Origin: Methanoculleus sp. UBA77
Lineage (GTDB): Archaea; Halobacteriota; Methanomicrobia; Methanomicrobiales; Methanoculleaceae
Length of the DNA stretch: 11,826 bases
Assembly: GCA_002499455.1 (NCBI GenBank)
Contig: DALN01000056.1
Location: 11,080-22,905, forward strand
Direction: 5' to 3'
Positions 1 through 6,478 of this stretch are shown here, piece after piece. Under the pieces are notes generated by a model. The model was not told where the DNA came from. It did not search any database and saw nothing but the letters and a program-made list of their open reading frames with translations. Position 1 is the first letter of the stretch, and each line of letters starts with the position of its first letter. The translations under genes were made by a program, and so were the position numbers.

Positions 1-67
1 GGATCGAGACACAGGCGGGGGTTCCATCGCGCACGGCGCCTGGCCACGTAATTGTAAGAACTTAACC

Positions 68-91
68 TATTATAATTTTTACCATTTATAA
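68..91 (-). promoter_or_regulatory. AT-rich promoter-like box pointing left out of the window
   Basis: This is the most AT-rich stretch near the left edge. Read on the minus strand it holds TTATAAAT (84-91) and AATTATAATA (68-77), both resembling archaeal TATA boxes. A start site about 25 bases further left would serve a minus-strand gene outside the window. Positions 1-67 show no recognisable gene. The same AT-richness could simply belong to the end of the hydrolase transcript, so the call is tentative. Confidence 0.3.
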
Positions 92-92
92 C

Positions 93-118
93 AAAAAAGT
101 GGTTTCGTAGCAAACTAC
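93..118 (-). terminator. Poly-T terminator of the alpha/beta hydrolase gene
   Basis: On the minus strand the hydrolase stop codon sits at the edge of a small hairpin (arms 107-110 and 115-118, loop 111-114). It is followed by six T residues (98 down to 93), about 17 bases after the stop. Archaeal RNA polymerase terminates at such T-tracts, with or without a hairpin. The stem is only four pairs, so the T-tract is the main signal. Confidence 0.5.
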
Positions 119-951
119 CGCCGGGAACCCGGGGAGAGCTGCTCTGCCAGCCACGCGATACGGTCCCGGCGGGCTGCTTCATCGAGAGAATGGCCCGCGT
201 CGTACCACCTGAGCGTCTTCGGTTCGCTCGCCTGCTCGAAGAACTCCCGGGCCTGCTCCTCCGTGAAGAACTCGTCGCGACGAGCGGCCTGGAAGAAGAG
301 CGGGGTGGGTGCGGCACGGCCGACCCAGACGGCAGGGTCGAGTTCCGCGAGCGTCCGGCGGTAATGCTCGAATTTCTCGCCCTGCAGGTCGGGCAGGTTC
401 ACGGCGGCGACGTCGACGAACCTTCCGGTGCCCGCCATCAGGACTGCGGCGCGGAGACGCCGATCGACGCCGGCGAGCACCGCCCCGAAGAGCGCCCCGA
501 CACTGTGGCCCACGAACCCGATCCGGTCCGGATCGACGATTGGCTGCGCTACGAGGAGATCTATCCCCCGGCGAAGGTCGATCACCGTCCGGTTATACTC
601 CCGCACGGCCTCCTCGGGATCCGTGACTGCCTGACCCCAGGTTGCTGCCGTATCGGCGGCCCAGGGAGCGTCGACGAGCAGGGAGGCCGCACCCATCCCG
701 GCAAGGGCCACGGCCTCGGCGAGGAACGTGGCGCGGGAACCAAGTCCCGGGTGGAGGAAGAGAATGGCAGCGGAGCGTTTCGACCGGTCAACGTCTGCCG
801 GGGCCACCAGATAGGCCCGAACCCCCCGATCCGGGGCAGACTGGTAGGTCAGGTCGCTGACCGAGATGTCGGTGCCGGCAATCTTGATCGCGGGCGGTCT
901 CTCTGCATCGTAATCAAAGAGCGGGCGCAAATTATCGGCGGTTCGTTCCAT
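115..951 (-). CDS. alpha/beta hydrolase (dienelactone hydrolase-like)
   Basis: A 278-residue serine hydrolase of the alpha/beta fold, probably a cytosolic esterase or related enzyme; the substrate cannot be predicted. The nucleophile elbow GHSVG lies at 148-152 (Ser150). HPGLG at 67-71 after a hydrophobic strand is the likely oxyanion region. Asp226 in RRDEFF and His254 in DAGHS are the likely acid and base of the triad, in the usual order and spacing. There is no signal peptide or membrane segment. The ATG at 949-951 is chosen because AAGGAG (956-961) precedes it by four bases. It is transcribed away from the RuBisCO gene, with 140 bases between the two starts; nothing ties it functionally to that neighbour. 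The fold is secure, the subfamily less so: a small cap region may sit between Ser150 and Asp226. Confidence 0.85.
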   Translation of the reverse strand: MERTADNLRPLFDYDAERPPAIKIAGTDISVSDLTYQSAPDRGVRAYLVAPADVDRSKRSAAILFLHPGLGSRATFLAEAVALAGMGAASLLVDAPWAADTAATWGQAVTDPEEAVREYNRTVIDLRRGIDLLVAQPIVDPDRIGFVGHSVGALFGAVLAGVDRRLRAAVLMAGTGRFVDVAAVNLPDLQGEKFEHYRRTLAELDPAVWVGRAAPTPLFFQAARRDEFFTEEQAREFFEQASEPKTLRWYDAGHSLDEAARRDRIAWLAEQLSPGSRR

Positions 952-984
952 AAGACTCCTTCTGCTCTCCTCTCAATCCGCCGG

Positions 985-995
985 CAGATAAACCT
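985..995 (-). promoter_or_regulatory. Possible TATA box of the hydrolase gene
   Basis: Minus-strand AGGTTTATCTG lies about 38 bases before the hydrolase ATG. A start site 25 bases downstream (near 963) would leave a leader of about 12 bases that just contains the ribosome binding site. The match is modest and there is no experimental support. Confidence 0.3.
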
Positions 996-1025
996 GGCGC
1001 CTACGGGGAGAAAGTGATTCTGGCA

Positions 1026-1034
1026 TTCTATACT
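1026..1034 (+). promoter_or_regulatory. Possible TATA box of the RuBisCO gene
   Basis: TTCTATACT is the best TATA-like string ahead of rbcL. A start site near 1056 would give a leader of about 36 bases carrying the strong ribosome binding site at 1081-1089. The string is nearly symmetric, so it could also be read towards the hydrolase gene. Weak evidence. Confidence 0.3.
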
Positions 1035-1091
1035 CTGCTCCGAATGGAAGATTTTTCTACCCGGGCGCCCCTTCCTTCAAGAGGTGATTCT

Positions 1092-2384
1092 ATGGCGATT
1101 GACTGGTATCAGGAATTTGTCGACTTAAACCACACCCCGGGCCCGGACGAACTTGTCGCCCTCTACTACTTCGAACCGGCCGAGGGGATCAGCAAGGAGG
1201 AAGCGGTGGGGAGGATCGCCTCCGAGAGCTCGACCGGAACCTGGACGACGCTCTTTACCCTTCCGCCCCGGATGCGGGAACTCCAGGCGAAGGCGTTCGA
1301 GATCGAGGGGAATTACGTGAAGATCGCCTACCCCCTCGCTCTCTGGGAGGAGGGGAACGCGGCCCAGCTCTTGAGCGGTATCGCCGGGAACGTCTTCGGG
1401 ATGAAAGCCCTCTCAAACCTCCGGCTGATCGACGCCACACTCCCGGCCGGGTACCTCCGGCACTTCAAGGGACCGGAGTTCGGGATCGAGGGGATCCGGG
1501 ATATGATGAAGGTCCGGGGGCGGCCGCTCACGGGGGCGGTGCCGAAGCCGAAGGTAGGGTTCACCGCAGAAGAGCATGCCCAGGTCGGCTACGAGACCTG
1601 GATGGGCGGGTTCGACTTCGTCAAGGACGACGAGAACCTGACGTCTCTGTCGTTCAACCGCTTCGAGGACCGTGTCCGGGCCATGACGAGGCTGCGCGAC
1701 AAGGCCGAGCAGGAGACCGGCGACGTGAAGTCCGCGCTCATCAACATCACGGCCGACACGGAGACGATGAAGAAGCGGGCGAAGATGCTTGCGGACCACG
1801 GCTGGAACTACGCGATGATCGACGTCGTGGTGGCCGGGACCGCCGCCGTCGCGACCCTCCGGGACTACTGCTCCGACCTCGGCCTTGCCATCCACGCCCA
1901 CCGGGCGATGCACGCGGCCTTCGACCGGGACGAGAAGCACGGGATAACGATGCAGTTCCTGGCAAAGATCATGCGTCTTATCGGTGTTGCGCAGATCCAC
2001 ACCGGGACCGCGGTAGGAAAACTTGTCGGCACCCGGGCGGAGGCCACCCTGCTTGCGGATGTGCTCCGGGAGAAGCAGACGAAGGCCGTGGAGCATGCAG
2101 CCCTCGACCAGGACTGGGGCAAGATCAAGAGCGCGTTCCCGGTCTCGTCGGGCGGTCTCCACCCCGGTCTCGTGCCGGACGTGCTCGATATCTACGGCAC
2201 GGAGCTCGTCCTCCTCGTCAGCGGCGGCATCCACGGCCACCCGAAGGGTACGCGGGCGGGCGCGATGGCCACGATGCAGGCGATCGAGGCCTGGAAGGAC
2301 GGGGAGACGCTCGACGAGAAGGCGAAGAAGGCTCCCGAACTCGAGGAAGCCCTCAAGAAGTGGGGCTACTATAAGCCCAAATAA
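1092..2384 (+). CDS. rbcL: Ribulose-1,5-bisphosphate carboxylase large subunit, archaeal form III
   Basis: A 430-residue form III RuBisCO, which adds CO2 to ribulose-1,5-bisphosphate to give two 3-phosphoglycerates. All main active-site residues are visible (spinach number in brackets): Glu45 (E60), Thr50-Trp51 (T65-W66), Asn100 (N123), Lys152 (K175), the carbamylated Lys178 with Asp180 and Glu181 (K201, D203, E204) in DFVKDDEN, His270-Arg271 (H294-R295), His303 (H327), loop-6 Lys310 (K334) and Ser353 (S379). This argues for true carboxylase rather than form IV. One phosphate-loop Gly (G403) appears as Ser377. The ATG at 1092 is chosen over an upstream in-frame GTG at 1014 because GAGGTGATT (1081-1089), a near-perfect anti-16S match, stands just before it and RuBisCO homology starts there. 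No small-subunit gene is nearby, as expected for form III. Known roles are AMP degradation and, in some Methanomicrobiales, the reductive hexulose-phosphate pathway. Confidence 0.95.
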   Translation: MAIDWYQEFVDLNHTPGPDELVALYYFEPAEGISKEEAVGRIASESSTGTWTTLFTLPPRMRELQAKAFEIEGNYVKIAYPLALWEEGNAAQLLSGIAGNVFGMKALSNLRLIDATLPAGYLRHFKGPEFGIEGIRDMMKVRGRPLTGAVPKPKVGFTAEEHAQVGYETWMGGFDFVKDDENLTSLSFNRFEDRVRAMTRLRDKAEQETGDVKSALINITADTETMKKRAKMLADHGWNYAMIDVVVAGTAAVATLRDYCSDLGLAIHAHRAMHAAFDRDEKHGITMQFLAKIMRLIGVAQIHTGTAVGKLVGTRAEATLLADVLREKQTKAVEHAALDQDWGKIKSAFPVSSGGLHPGLVPDVLDIYGTELVLLVSGGIHGHPKGTRAGAMATMQAIEAWKDGETLDEKAKKAPELEEALKKWGYYKPK

Positions 2385-3104
2385 TCATTTTTCTGCCGCG
2401 GCCGTGCGCGGGCTCCTTACGGGGCATATCTGGGCCGCCGGGCCGCTCCGGGTAAGCGACCGCGAGAGTTTCATGAGCCCCGCCCGGAACTCATTAACAT
2501 ACTCCTGCATCGAGAGGCTGCCCTCCGGGAACGGACAGTCGATATCGTAGAGCCGCTCGATCATCGGGTCGGAGGGGAGCAGGTCGACGGCGATCCCCGT
2601 CTCCTCTGAGGCCTCCACCATCGCCTTCCGGAACGGCCCGATGCAGTAGGCGAGCCTGTGGCGGTAGGTCTCCCGGGTCTTCTCGAGATACCCTTTCAGC
2701 CGGTAGACCTCGATCCGGTGGAAATCCCGCCGGATCCGTTCATCCGTGGTCTTGCCGAGCATGTAGTGGTAGTTCCTGTAGGGGTACATGCATTCGAGCT
2801 CGGCGGGAACGGTCCCGCAGGTGCCGAATATGACTATATGATAGTCCGCAGGGTCGAGGACTTCGTCGATGATCCGCCTGAAGAGCTTGTGGCTCGGGCT
2901 CTGGCTGTAGGGTTTCCGCACGGCGCAGGGGAGGAAGAGCCCGAGCTCCCGTGGTGCTACGGCGTAATCGTCGATGATAAACCGGTACGCGTCCTCAAAC
3001 TCCTTCCGGTAGAACGGGGGGTCGAATATCTCGATCTCGTTCCCGTGCCGGTCCTGCACGACCTCGACGACCCGCCGGGGGGCACCTGCACTCCTCGCCT
3101 GCAC
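2385..3104 (-). CDS. DUF5591 protein with the archaeosine synthase (ArcS) motif, stand-alone
   Basis: A protein of about 239 residues with the signature PC-x3-KPY-x2-S-x2-H: Pro59-Cys60, Lys64-Pro65-Tyr66, Ser69 and His72. This motif is described for the ArcS family, which modifies preQ0 at position 15 of tRNA on the way to archaeosine. A second segment, GTVPAELECMYP (97-108), resembles the ArcS stretch after the motif. The TGT-like and PUA domains of full-length ArcS are absent, so it may be a split ArcS subunit or a paralogue with another role. The frame is open to a TTG at 3245, but I prefer the GTG at 3102-3104: AGGAGGAT (3111-3118) sits six bases before it, and the extra 47 residues look non-coding. 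Its stop codon directly abuts that of rbcL on the other strand. Family assignment is good; exact function is open. Confidence 0.75.
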   Translation of the reverse strand: MQARSAGAPRRVVEVVQDRHGNEIEIFDPPFYRKEFEDAYRFIIDDYAVAPRELGLFLPCAVRKPYSQSPSHKLFRRIIDEVLDPADYHIVIFGTCGTVPAELECMYPYRNYHYMLGKTTDERIRRDFHRIEVYRLKGYLEKTRETYRHRLAYCIGPFRKAMVEASEETGIAVDLLPSDPMIERLYDIDCPFPEGSLSMQEYVNEFRAGLMKLSRSLTRSGPAAQICPVRSPRTAAAEK

Positions 3105-3144
3105 TATCCGATCCTCCTGTATGAAAAAGGGTTCGCCTGTGATG

Positions 3145-3149
3145 TATAC
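3145..3149 (-). promoter_or_regulatory. Possible TATA box of the DUF5591 gene
   Basis: Minus-strand AGTATACATC (3142-3150 region) is centred about 43 bases before the preferred GTG start. A start site near 3121 would give a leader of about 17 bases holding the strong ribosome binding site. This supports the shorter protein, because the TTG at 3245 would then lie upstream of transcription. Confidence 0.3.
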
Positions 3150-3330
3150 TGATTGGGCCCCAAATAGCAAAAATCTGACCCCCGCGAGATCCGGGGGGTG
3201 AATCAGGCCGCCCGGAACCTGATGGAATGAGAGTGCCGTGTTCAAGAGAGTTGCGGTGCCCGTGTGGCCTCCGGGCCCCTCAGTTCCGGTCTCCTGTCAG
3301 AAAAAAGCAAAACGAATAAATGCTAAACAG
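3150..3330. other. Intergenic region between DUF5591 and rubrerythrin genes
   Basis: About 310 bases separate the divergent starts at 3104 and 3413. Apart from the two candidate promoters I see no gene or convincing RNA. It changes from GC-rich to AT-rich at about 3298, where a run of A residues (3299-3306) marks the beginning of the rubrerythrin promoter region. Confidence 0.5.
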
Positions 3331-3338
3331 TAAATATA
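3331..3338 (+). promoter_or_regulatory. TATA box of the rubrerythrin-like gene
   Basis: TAAATATA sits in a clearly AT-rich patch (3299-3355) inside otherwise GC-rich DNA. Transcription starting about 25 bases downstream (near 3360) would give a leader of about 50 bases. That leader contains a short GC-rich inverted repeat (CCGGC 3373-3377 region with GCCGG 3386-3390 region) before the ribosome binding site. Confidence 0.55.
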
Positions 3339-3412
3339 CCTGTTGTTCTTAACTTCCCGAACAAAATGATCGACCGGCTCGCCGGGCCGGAACAACAAAG
3401 GAGAGATAATCC

Positions 3413-3868
3413 ATGAATTCCGAAGATTTCCAGAAGATCATTGCAAACGCTATCGACAGCGAAGTCGAGTCGTACACCTTCTACAAGTCGGTGTCCGAAC
3501 GCGCGAAGGATGCAAACCTCAAGAGCCTCTTCCTTGAACTCGCAGAGGACGAGAAGAACCACCGGGAGTACCTCCAGAACGTTCTGCTCAGCGGCGCAAA
3601 GGCGCTGCAGTTTAAAGCGGTCAGCGACTACAAGGTCACCGATGCGATAGAGGAGCCTGTACTCTCGGCCGATATGAAGCCGCTCGAAGGCCTGCTTCTG
3701 GCCGTCAAGAAAGAGCTGCATGCCGCGCAGATGTACACCCGGCTTGCCGGTGCCAGCGCGAACCTGGAGCAGAAGATGGTCTTTGAGCAGCTCGCAAACA
3801 TGGAGAAGGGGCACAAGGCCCGGCTCGAAGAGATCTACACAAATATGGCATATCCCGAGGCGTGGTAA
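3413..3868 (+). CDS. Rubrerythrin-like di-iron (ferritin-fold) protein without rubredoxin domain
   Basis: A 151-residue four-helix protein of the ferritin/rubrerythrin superfamily. Two repeated half-sites provide iron ligands: Glu17/Glu19 in helix 1, Glu47 and His50 in DEKNH, Glu101 in helix 3, and Glu131 and His134 in MEKGH. These are the E...ExxH...E...ExxH pattern of a carboxylate-bridged di-iron centre. The C-terminal rubredoxin domain of classical rubrerythrin, with two CxxC knuckles, is absent; the protein has no Cys at all. Such proteins are linked to peroxide or oxygen defence in anaerobes, with electrons supplied by a separate rubredoxin or similar carrier; that role is inferred. The ATG at 3413 has AAAGGAGAG (3397-3405) upstream. 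It appears to be a single-gene unit with its own promoter. Confidence 0.88.
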   Translation: MNSEDFQKIIANAIDSEVESYTFYKSVSERAKDANLKSLFLELAEDEKNHREYLQNVLLSGAKALQFKAVSDYKVTDAIEEPVLSADMKPLEGLLLAVKKELHAAQMYTRLAGASANLEQKMVFEQLANMEKGHKARLEEIYTNMAYPEAW

Positions 3869-3912
3869 TCACCGCCACCCTCAAAACTCTTTCCTCACAT
3901 CAGCACTTCTTG

Positions 3913-3936
3913 CGGGACGGTTTATCATCCGTCCCG
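3913..3936 (+). terminator. Perfect 8-bp inverted repeat after the rubrerythrin gene
   Basis: Arms CGGGACGG (3913-3920) and CCGTCCCG (3929-3936) enclose an 8-base AT-rich loop, with two further G-U-type pairs possible outside. It begins 45 bases after the rubrerythrin stop. There is no T-tract behind it, so it may be a transcript-end or stability hairpin, or a palindromic protein-binding site ahead of the pgk promoter. The terminator label is the likeliest of these but not proven. Confidence 0.4.
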
Positions 3937-4057
3937 TGTGGCGACAGATACGCCTGGCCCCGCATATCTGTTCATTTCTATCGGCGGGAGCAGAGCTGTT
4001 GCGGTCTCTCCGGGTTTCTTGGCAGGAACGTCTCGTCCCGGATAATGCGGCGAACAC

Positions 4058-4064
4058 TATATAT
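4058..4064 (+). promoter_or_regulatory. TATA box of the pgk-pfk operon
   Basis: TATATAT within ACACTATATATGCC is a good archaeal TATA box. A start site near 4087 would give a leader of about 110 bases before the pgk ATG at 4196. The 327-base gap between the rubrerythrin and pgk genes holds only this box and the hairpin at 3913-3936. A long leader is unusual for archaea and leaves room for regulation, but I see no known riboswitch. Confidence 0.5.
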
Positions 4065-4195
4065 GCCACTGCACGTATGCACTGGAGCACCGTAATTCTG
4101 CGGGAAAAACGGCAAGGGGACCCGACAGGGAAAGGCAGCCGCTCATGCACGCGGGACGACCCTGCCGTTCCCTGCCGCTCCGGGGGTATGCCGGT

Positions 4196-5407
4196 ATGCA
4201 GAGCGTGATAACGAGACGGAAGAAGACCATCCGGGATATCGACGTGAGGGGTAAGCGGGTGCTCGTCCGCGCCGATTTCAACGTGCCGCTCAATGAAGAC
4301 GGCGCAATCGCCGACGACACCCGCATCCGGGCCAGTCTGCCGACGATACGCTACCTCTGCGAGCGGGACGCCCGGGTCATCCTCTGCTCCCACCTCGACC
4401 GGCCGAAAGGGGTGGTTGAGGAGCGGCTGCGCCTTGCCCTCGTGGCAAACCGGCTCTCCCTCCTCCTTGACCGGCCGGTCGCCGCACTTCAGGACTGTAT
4501 CGGACCGGAGGTGGAGAGCGCGGTCGCGGCCATGAGCGGCGGGGATATCGTCCTCCTCGAGAACCTCCGGTTCCACCCGGAGGAGAAGGCGGACGACCCG
4601 GCCTTTGCGGAGCAACTTGCCGGCCTCGCGGAGATCTACGTCAATGACGCCTTCGGGGCCTCTCACCGGGCCCATGCATCGGTCGTGGGCGTTCCCGGAC
4701 ACCTGCCGGCGGTGGCCGGGCTCCTGCTCGAAAAGGAGGTTGAAGCCTTTACGCACATCCTGCAGCGCCCTGAGCGGCCGTTTGCCGCCGTGATCGGCGG
4801 GGCCAAGGTGAGCGACAAACTGGAGGTGCTCGAGAACATCATCTCCCGCGTGGACCTCCTCCTCATCGGGGGCGGCATGGCTGCGACGTTCCTTGCGGCC
4901 CGGGGGTATGGGACCGGAGGGTCGCGTGTCGAGACCGACCGCCTGGACGCCGTCAGAACACTTGAGGCAACGGCGGCGGACCGGGGCGTTCGTCTCCTCC
5001 TGCCCCGTGACGTTATCGTCGCGGAGAGGCTGGAACCGGGTTCGGCGGTGCAGGTCGTGCCTGCCGCGGAGATCCCGGAAGACCGCGTCATTGCCGATAT
5101 CGGGCCCGGTGCTGCCGACGAGTTCTGCCGCGAGCTGAGCAGGTGCCGGACCGTCGTCTGGAACGGGCCGATGGGCGTCTTCGAGGTCCCGGAGTTTGCG
5201 GAGGGGACGCGCCGGATCGCCGCGGCGCTCGCCAACCTCGACGGCACGACGGTCATCGGCGGGGGATCGACGACGGATGCGGTGGTGCGGTTCGGGCTTG
5301 CCGACCGGATGACTCACGTCTCGACGGGGGGCGGCGCCGCGCTCACGATGCTTGCGGGAAGACCGCTCCCCGGTGTGGAGGTGCTCGACGACGTGGGGGA
5401 GGTATGA
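4196..5407 (+). CDS. pgk: Phosphoglycerate kinase
   Basis: A 403-residue PGK, which interconverts 3-phosphoglycerate plus ATP and 1,3-bisphosphoglycerate plus ADP in the cytosol. Visible family motifs: RADFNVP at 25-31, SHLDRPKG at 65-72, ENLRFHPEE at 122-130, the block YVNDAFGASHRAHAS at 148-162, GGAKVSDKL at 201-209, DIGP at 301-304, WNGPMGVFE at 322-330, GGGST at 355-359 and STGGGA at 376-381. Two positions differ from the common consensus: Asp68 where SHLGRP has Gly, and Ser358 where GGGD has Asp. The latter position is often changed in archaeal PGKs. The ATG at 4196 is preferred over 4145 because it gives a normal N-terminus and has GGGGGT (4182-4187) upstream. Its TGA overlaps the pfk ATG. 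By making or using 3-phosphoglycerate it connects directly to the nearby RuBisCO. Confidence 0.95.
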   Translation: MQSVITRRKKTIRDIDVRGKRVLVRADFNVPLNEDGAIADDTRIRASLPTIRYLCERDARVILCSHLDRPKGVVEERLRLALVANRLSLLLDRPVAALQDCIGPEVESAVAAMSGGDIVLLENLRFHPEEKADDPAFAEQLAGLAEIYVNDAFGASHRAHASVVGVPGHLPAVAGLLLEKEVEAFTHILQRPERPFAAVIGGAKVSDKLEVLENIISRVDLLLIGGGMAATFLAARGYGTGGSRVETDRLDAVRTLEATAADRGVRLLLPRDVIVAERLEPGSAVQVVPAAEIPEDRVIADIGPGAADEFCRELSRCRTVVWNGPMGVFEVPEFAEGTRRIAAALANLDGTTVIGGGSTTDAVVRFGLADRMTHVSTGGGAALTMLAGRPLPGVEVLDDVGEV

Positions 5408-6375
5408 GACGGATCGGCATCCTGACGAGCGGCGGCGACGCGCCGGGGATGAACGCCTGCATCAGGGCGGCGGTGCGCACCGCGCTCGCCCACGACCTTA
5501 CCATCCTCGGGATACGCCGGGGGTATACCGGGCTCATCGCCGGCGATGCGGTGCCGCTCGAGCGCCCGGCGATCCGGAACACCATCCACCAGGGCGGCAC
5601 GATCCTCGAGACCTCCCGGAACCCTGAATTCTACACGAAGGAAGGAAGGCTCAGGGCGGCAGCGGCCATCCAGGAGATGGATCTTGACGGCCTCGTCCTG
5701 ATCGGGGGCGAGGGGACGTTCCACGGCGCAAGCCTGCTTGCCGCCGAGACGGACCCGGCGGCGCTCGTCGGCGTGCCGGGGAGCATCGACAACGATGTTT
5801 ACGGGACCGACTACTGTATCGGTTTCGATACGGCGGCGAACTGTGCGGTCGAGGCGATCGACCGTATCCGCGACACGGCCCGGTCCCACGAGCGCCTCTT
5901 CTTCATCGAGGTGATGGGACGGACGGCGGGGTTCCTGGCGCTCGAGAGCGGTATCGCCGGCGGCGCCGAGGAACTGGTCATCCCGGAGGAGGAACTCTCG
6001 ATCGACCGGATAAGCGAGCGCATACGCGAGGGGTTCACCATCGGGAAGAAGAGCGCGATCGTGGTGGTGGCGGAGGGGAAGACACCGGGCATCTCGTTTG
6101 AGATCGCCCGGGAGGTTGGCGAACGGCTCAGTTTTGAGGCCCGCGTCGTCGTCCTCGGCCATCTCCAGCGGGGTGGACCCCCGACGATGCGCGACCGGGT
6201 GCTGGGGAGCCTTCTCGGCGCCGCGGCCGTCGAGGCGCTGCTTGAAGGCCGGAGCGGGTGTATGGTAGGGGAGATCGGGGGTGACCTCGTGTGCACGCCG
6301 CTTGATGAGACCTGGCGGAAGAAGAAGCCGCTCGATGAGAACCTGCGGCGGATATTCACGTTTCTCTCGGAATAG
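5404..6375 (+). CDS. pfkA: 6-phosphofructokinase, bacterial PfkA family, predicted ATP-dependent
   Basis: A 323-residue enzyme of the PfkA fold, close to the usual bacterial length, phosphorylating fructose 6-phosphate to fructose 1,6-bisphosphate. Motifs: GILTSGGDAPGMN at 5-17, GGEGT at 101-105, PGSIDND at 125-131, MGR at 171-173, AEG at 223-225, and LGHLQRGG at 251-258 with Arg247. Catalytic Asp129 and Asp131 (E. coli 127 and 129) are present. Gly104 and Gly126 (E. coli G104 and G124) point to ATP rather than pyrophosphate as donor, since PPi enzymes carry Asp and Lys there. Glu103 replaces the Asp that helps bind Mg-ATP in E. coli. Start and pgk stop form an ATGA overlap, with GGAGGT (5398-5403) directly against the ATG, so translation is probably coupled. 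Many euryarchaea use the unrelated ADP-dependent PFK instead, so transfer from bacteria is possible. Confidence 0.93.
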   Translation: MRRIGILTSGGDAPGMNACIRAAVRTALAHDLTILGIRRGYTGLIAGDAVPLERPAIRNTIHQGGTILETSRNPEFYTKEGRLRAAAAIQEMDLDGLVLIGGEGTFHGASLLAAETDPAALVGVPGSIDNDVYGTDYCIGFDTAANCAVEAIDRIRDTARSHERLFFIEVMGRTAGFLALESGIAGGAEELVIPEEELSIDRISERIREGFTIGKKSAIVVVAEGKTPGISFEIAREVGERLSFEARVVVLGHLQRGGPPTMRDRVLGSLLGAAAVEALLEGRSGCMVGEIGGDLVCTPLDETWRKKKPLDENLRRIFTFLSE

Positions 6376-6409
6376 GCGGGGTACGGTGCCGGAAGTTCCC
6401 GCTCCCACC

Positions 6410-6464
6410 AAAAAGGGTAGGACGTTGGAAGCTACCCGGGTGAATGGCGCGGATGCATTCCGCG
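6410..6464 (-). terminator. Hairpin and T-tract between convergent pfk and alcohol dehydrogenase genes
   Basis: The 103-base gap between the two convergent genes contains an inverted repeat, CGCGGA (6448-6453) and TCCGCG (6459-6464) around a 5-base loop. On the minus strand a T5 run follows at 6414-6410. The T-tract would end the dehydrogenase transcript about 65 bases after its stop. The hairpin reads the same on both strands and could also mark the 3' end of the pgk-pfk message. Confidence 0.4.
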
Positions 6465-6478
6465 ATGTCGCGTGGACC

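Noticed and set aside
1014..1091. 26-residue N-terminal extension of RuBisCO from a GTG
   Set aside because: The ATG at 1092 has a near-perfect ribosome binding site (1081-1089) and matches where the family begins; the extension looks non-coding.
1413..2240. 275-codon antisense frame inside rbcL
   Set aside because: No domain, Arg/His/Val-biased composition typical of antisense reading of GC-rich codons.
4077..4208. Possible upstream open reading frame of 43 codons overlapping the pgk start
   Set aside because: Its ATG lies before the expected transcription start and has no ribosome binding site.
3881..5317. 478-codon open frame on the minus strand opposite pgk
   Set aside because: It mirrors a clear pgk gene; long antisense frames are expected in GC-rich coding DNA and its translation resembles no family.
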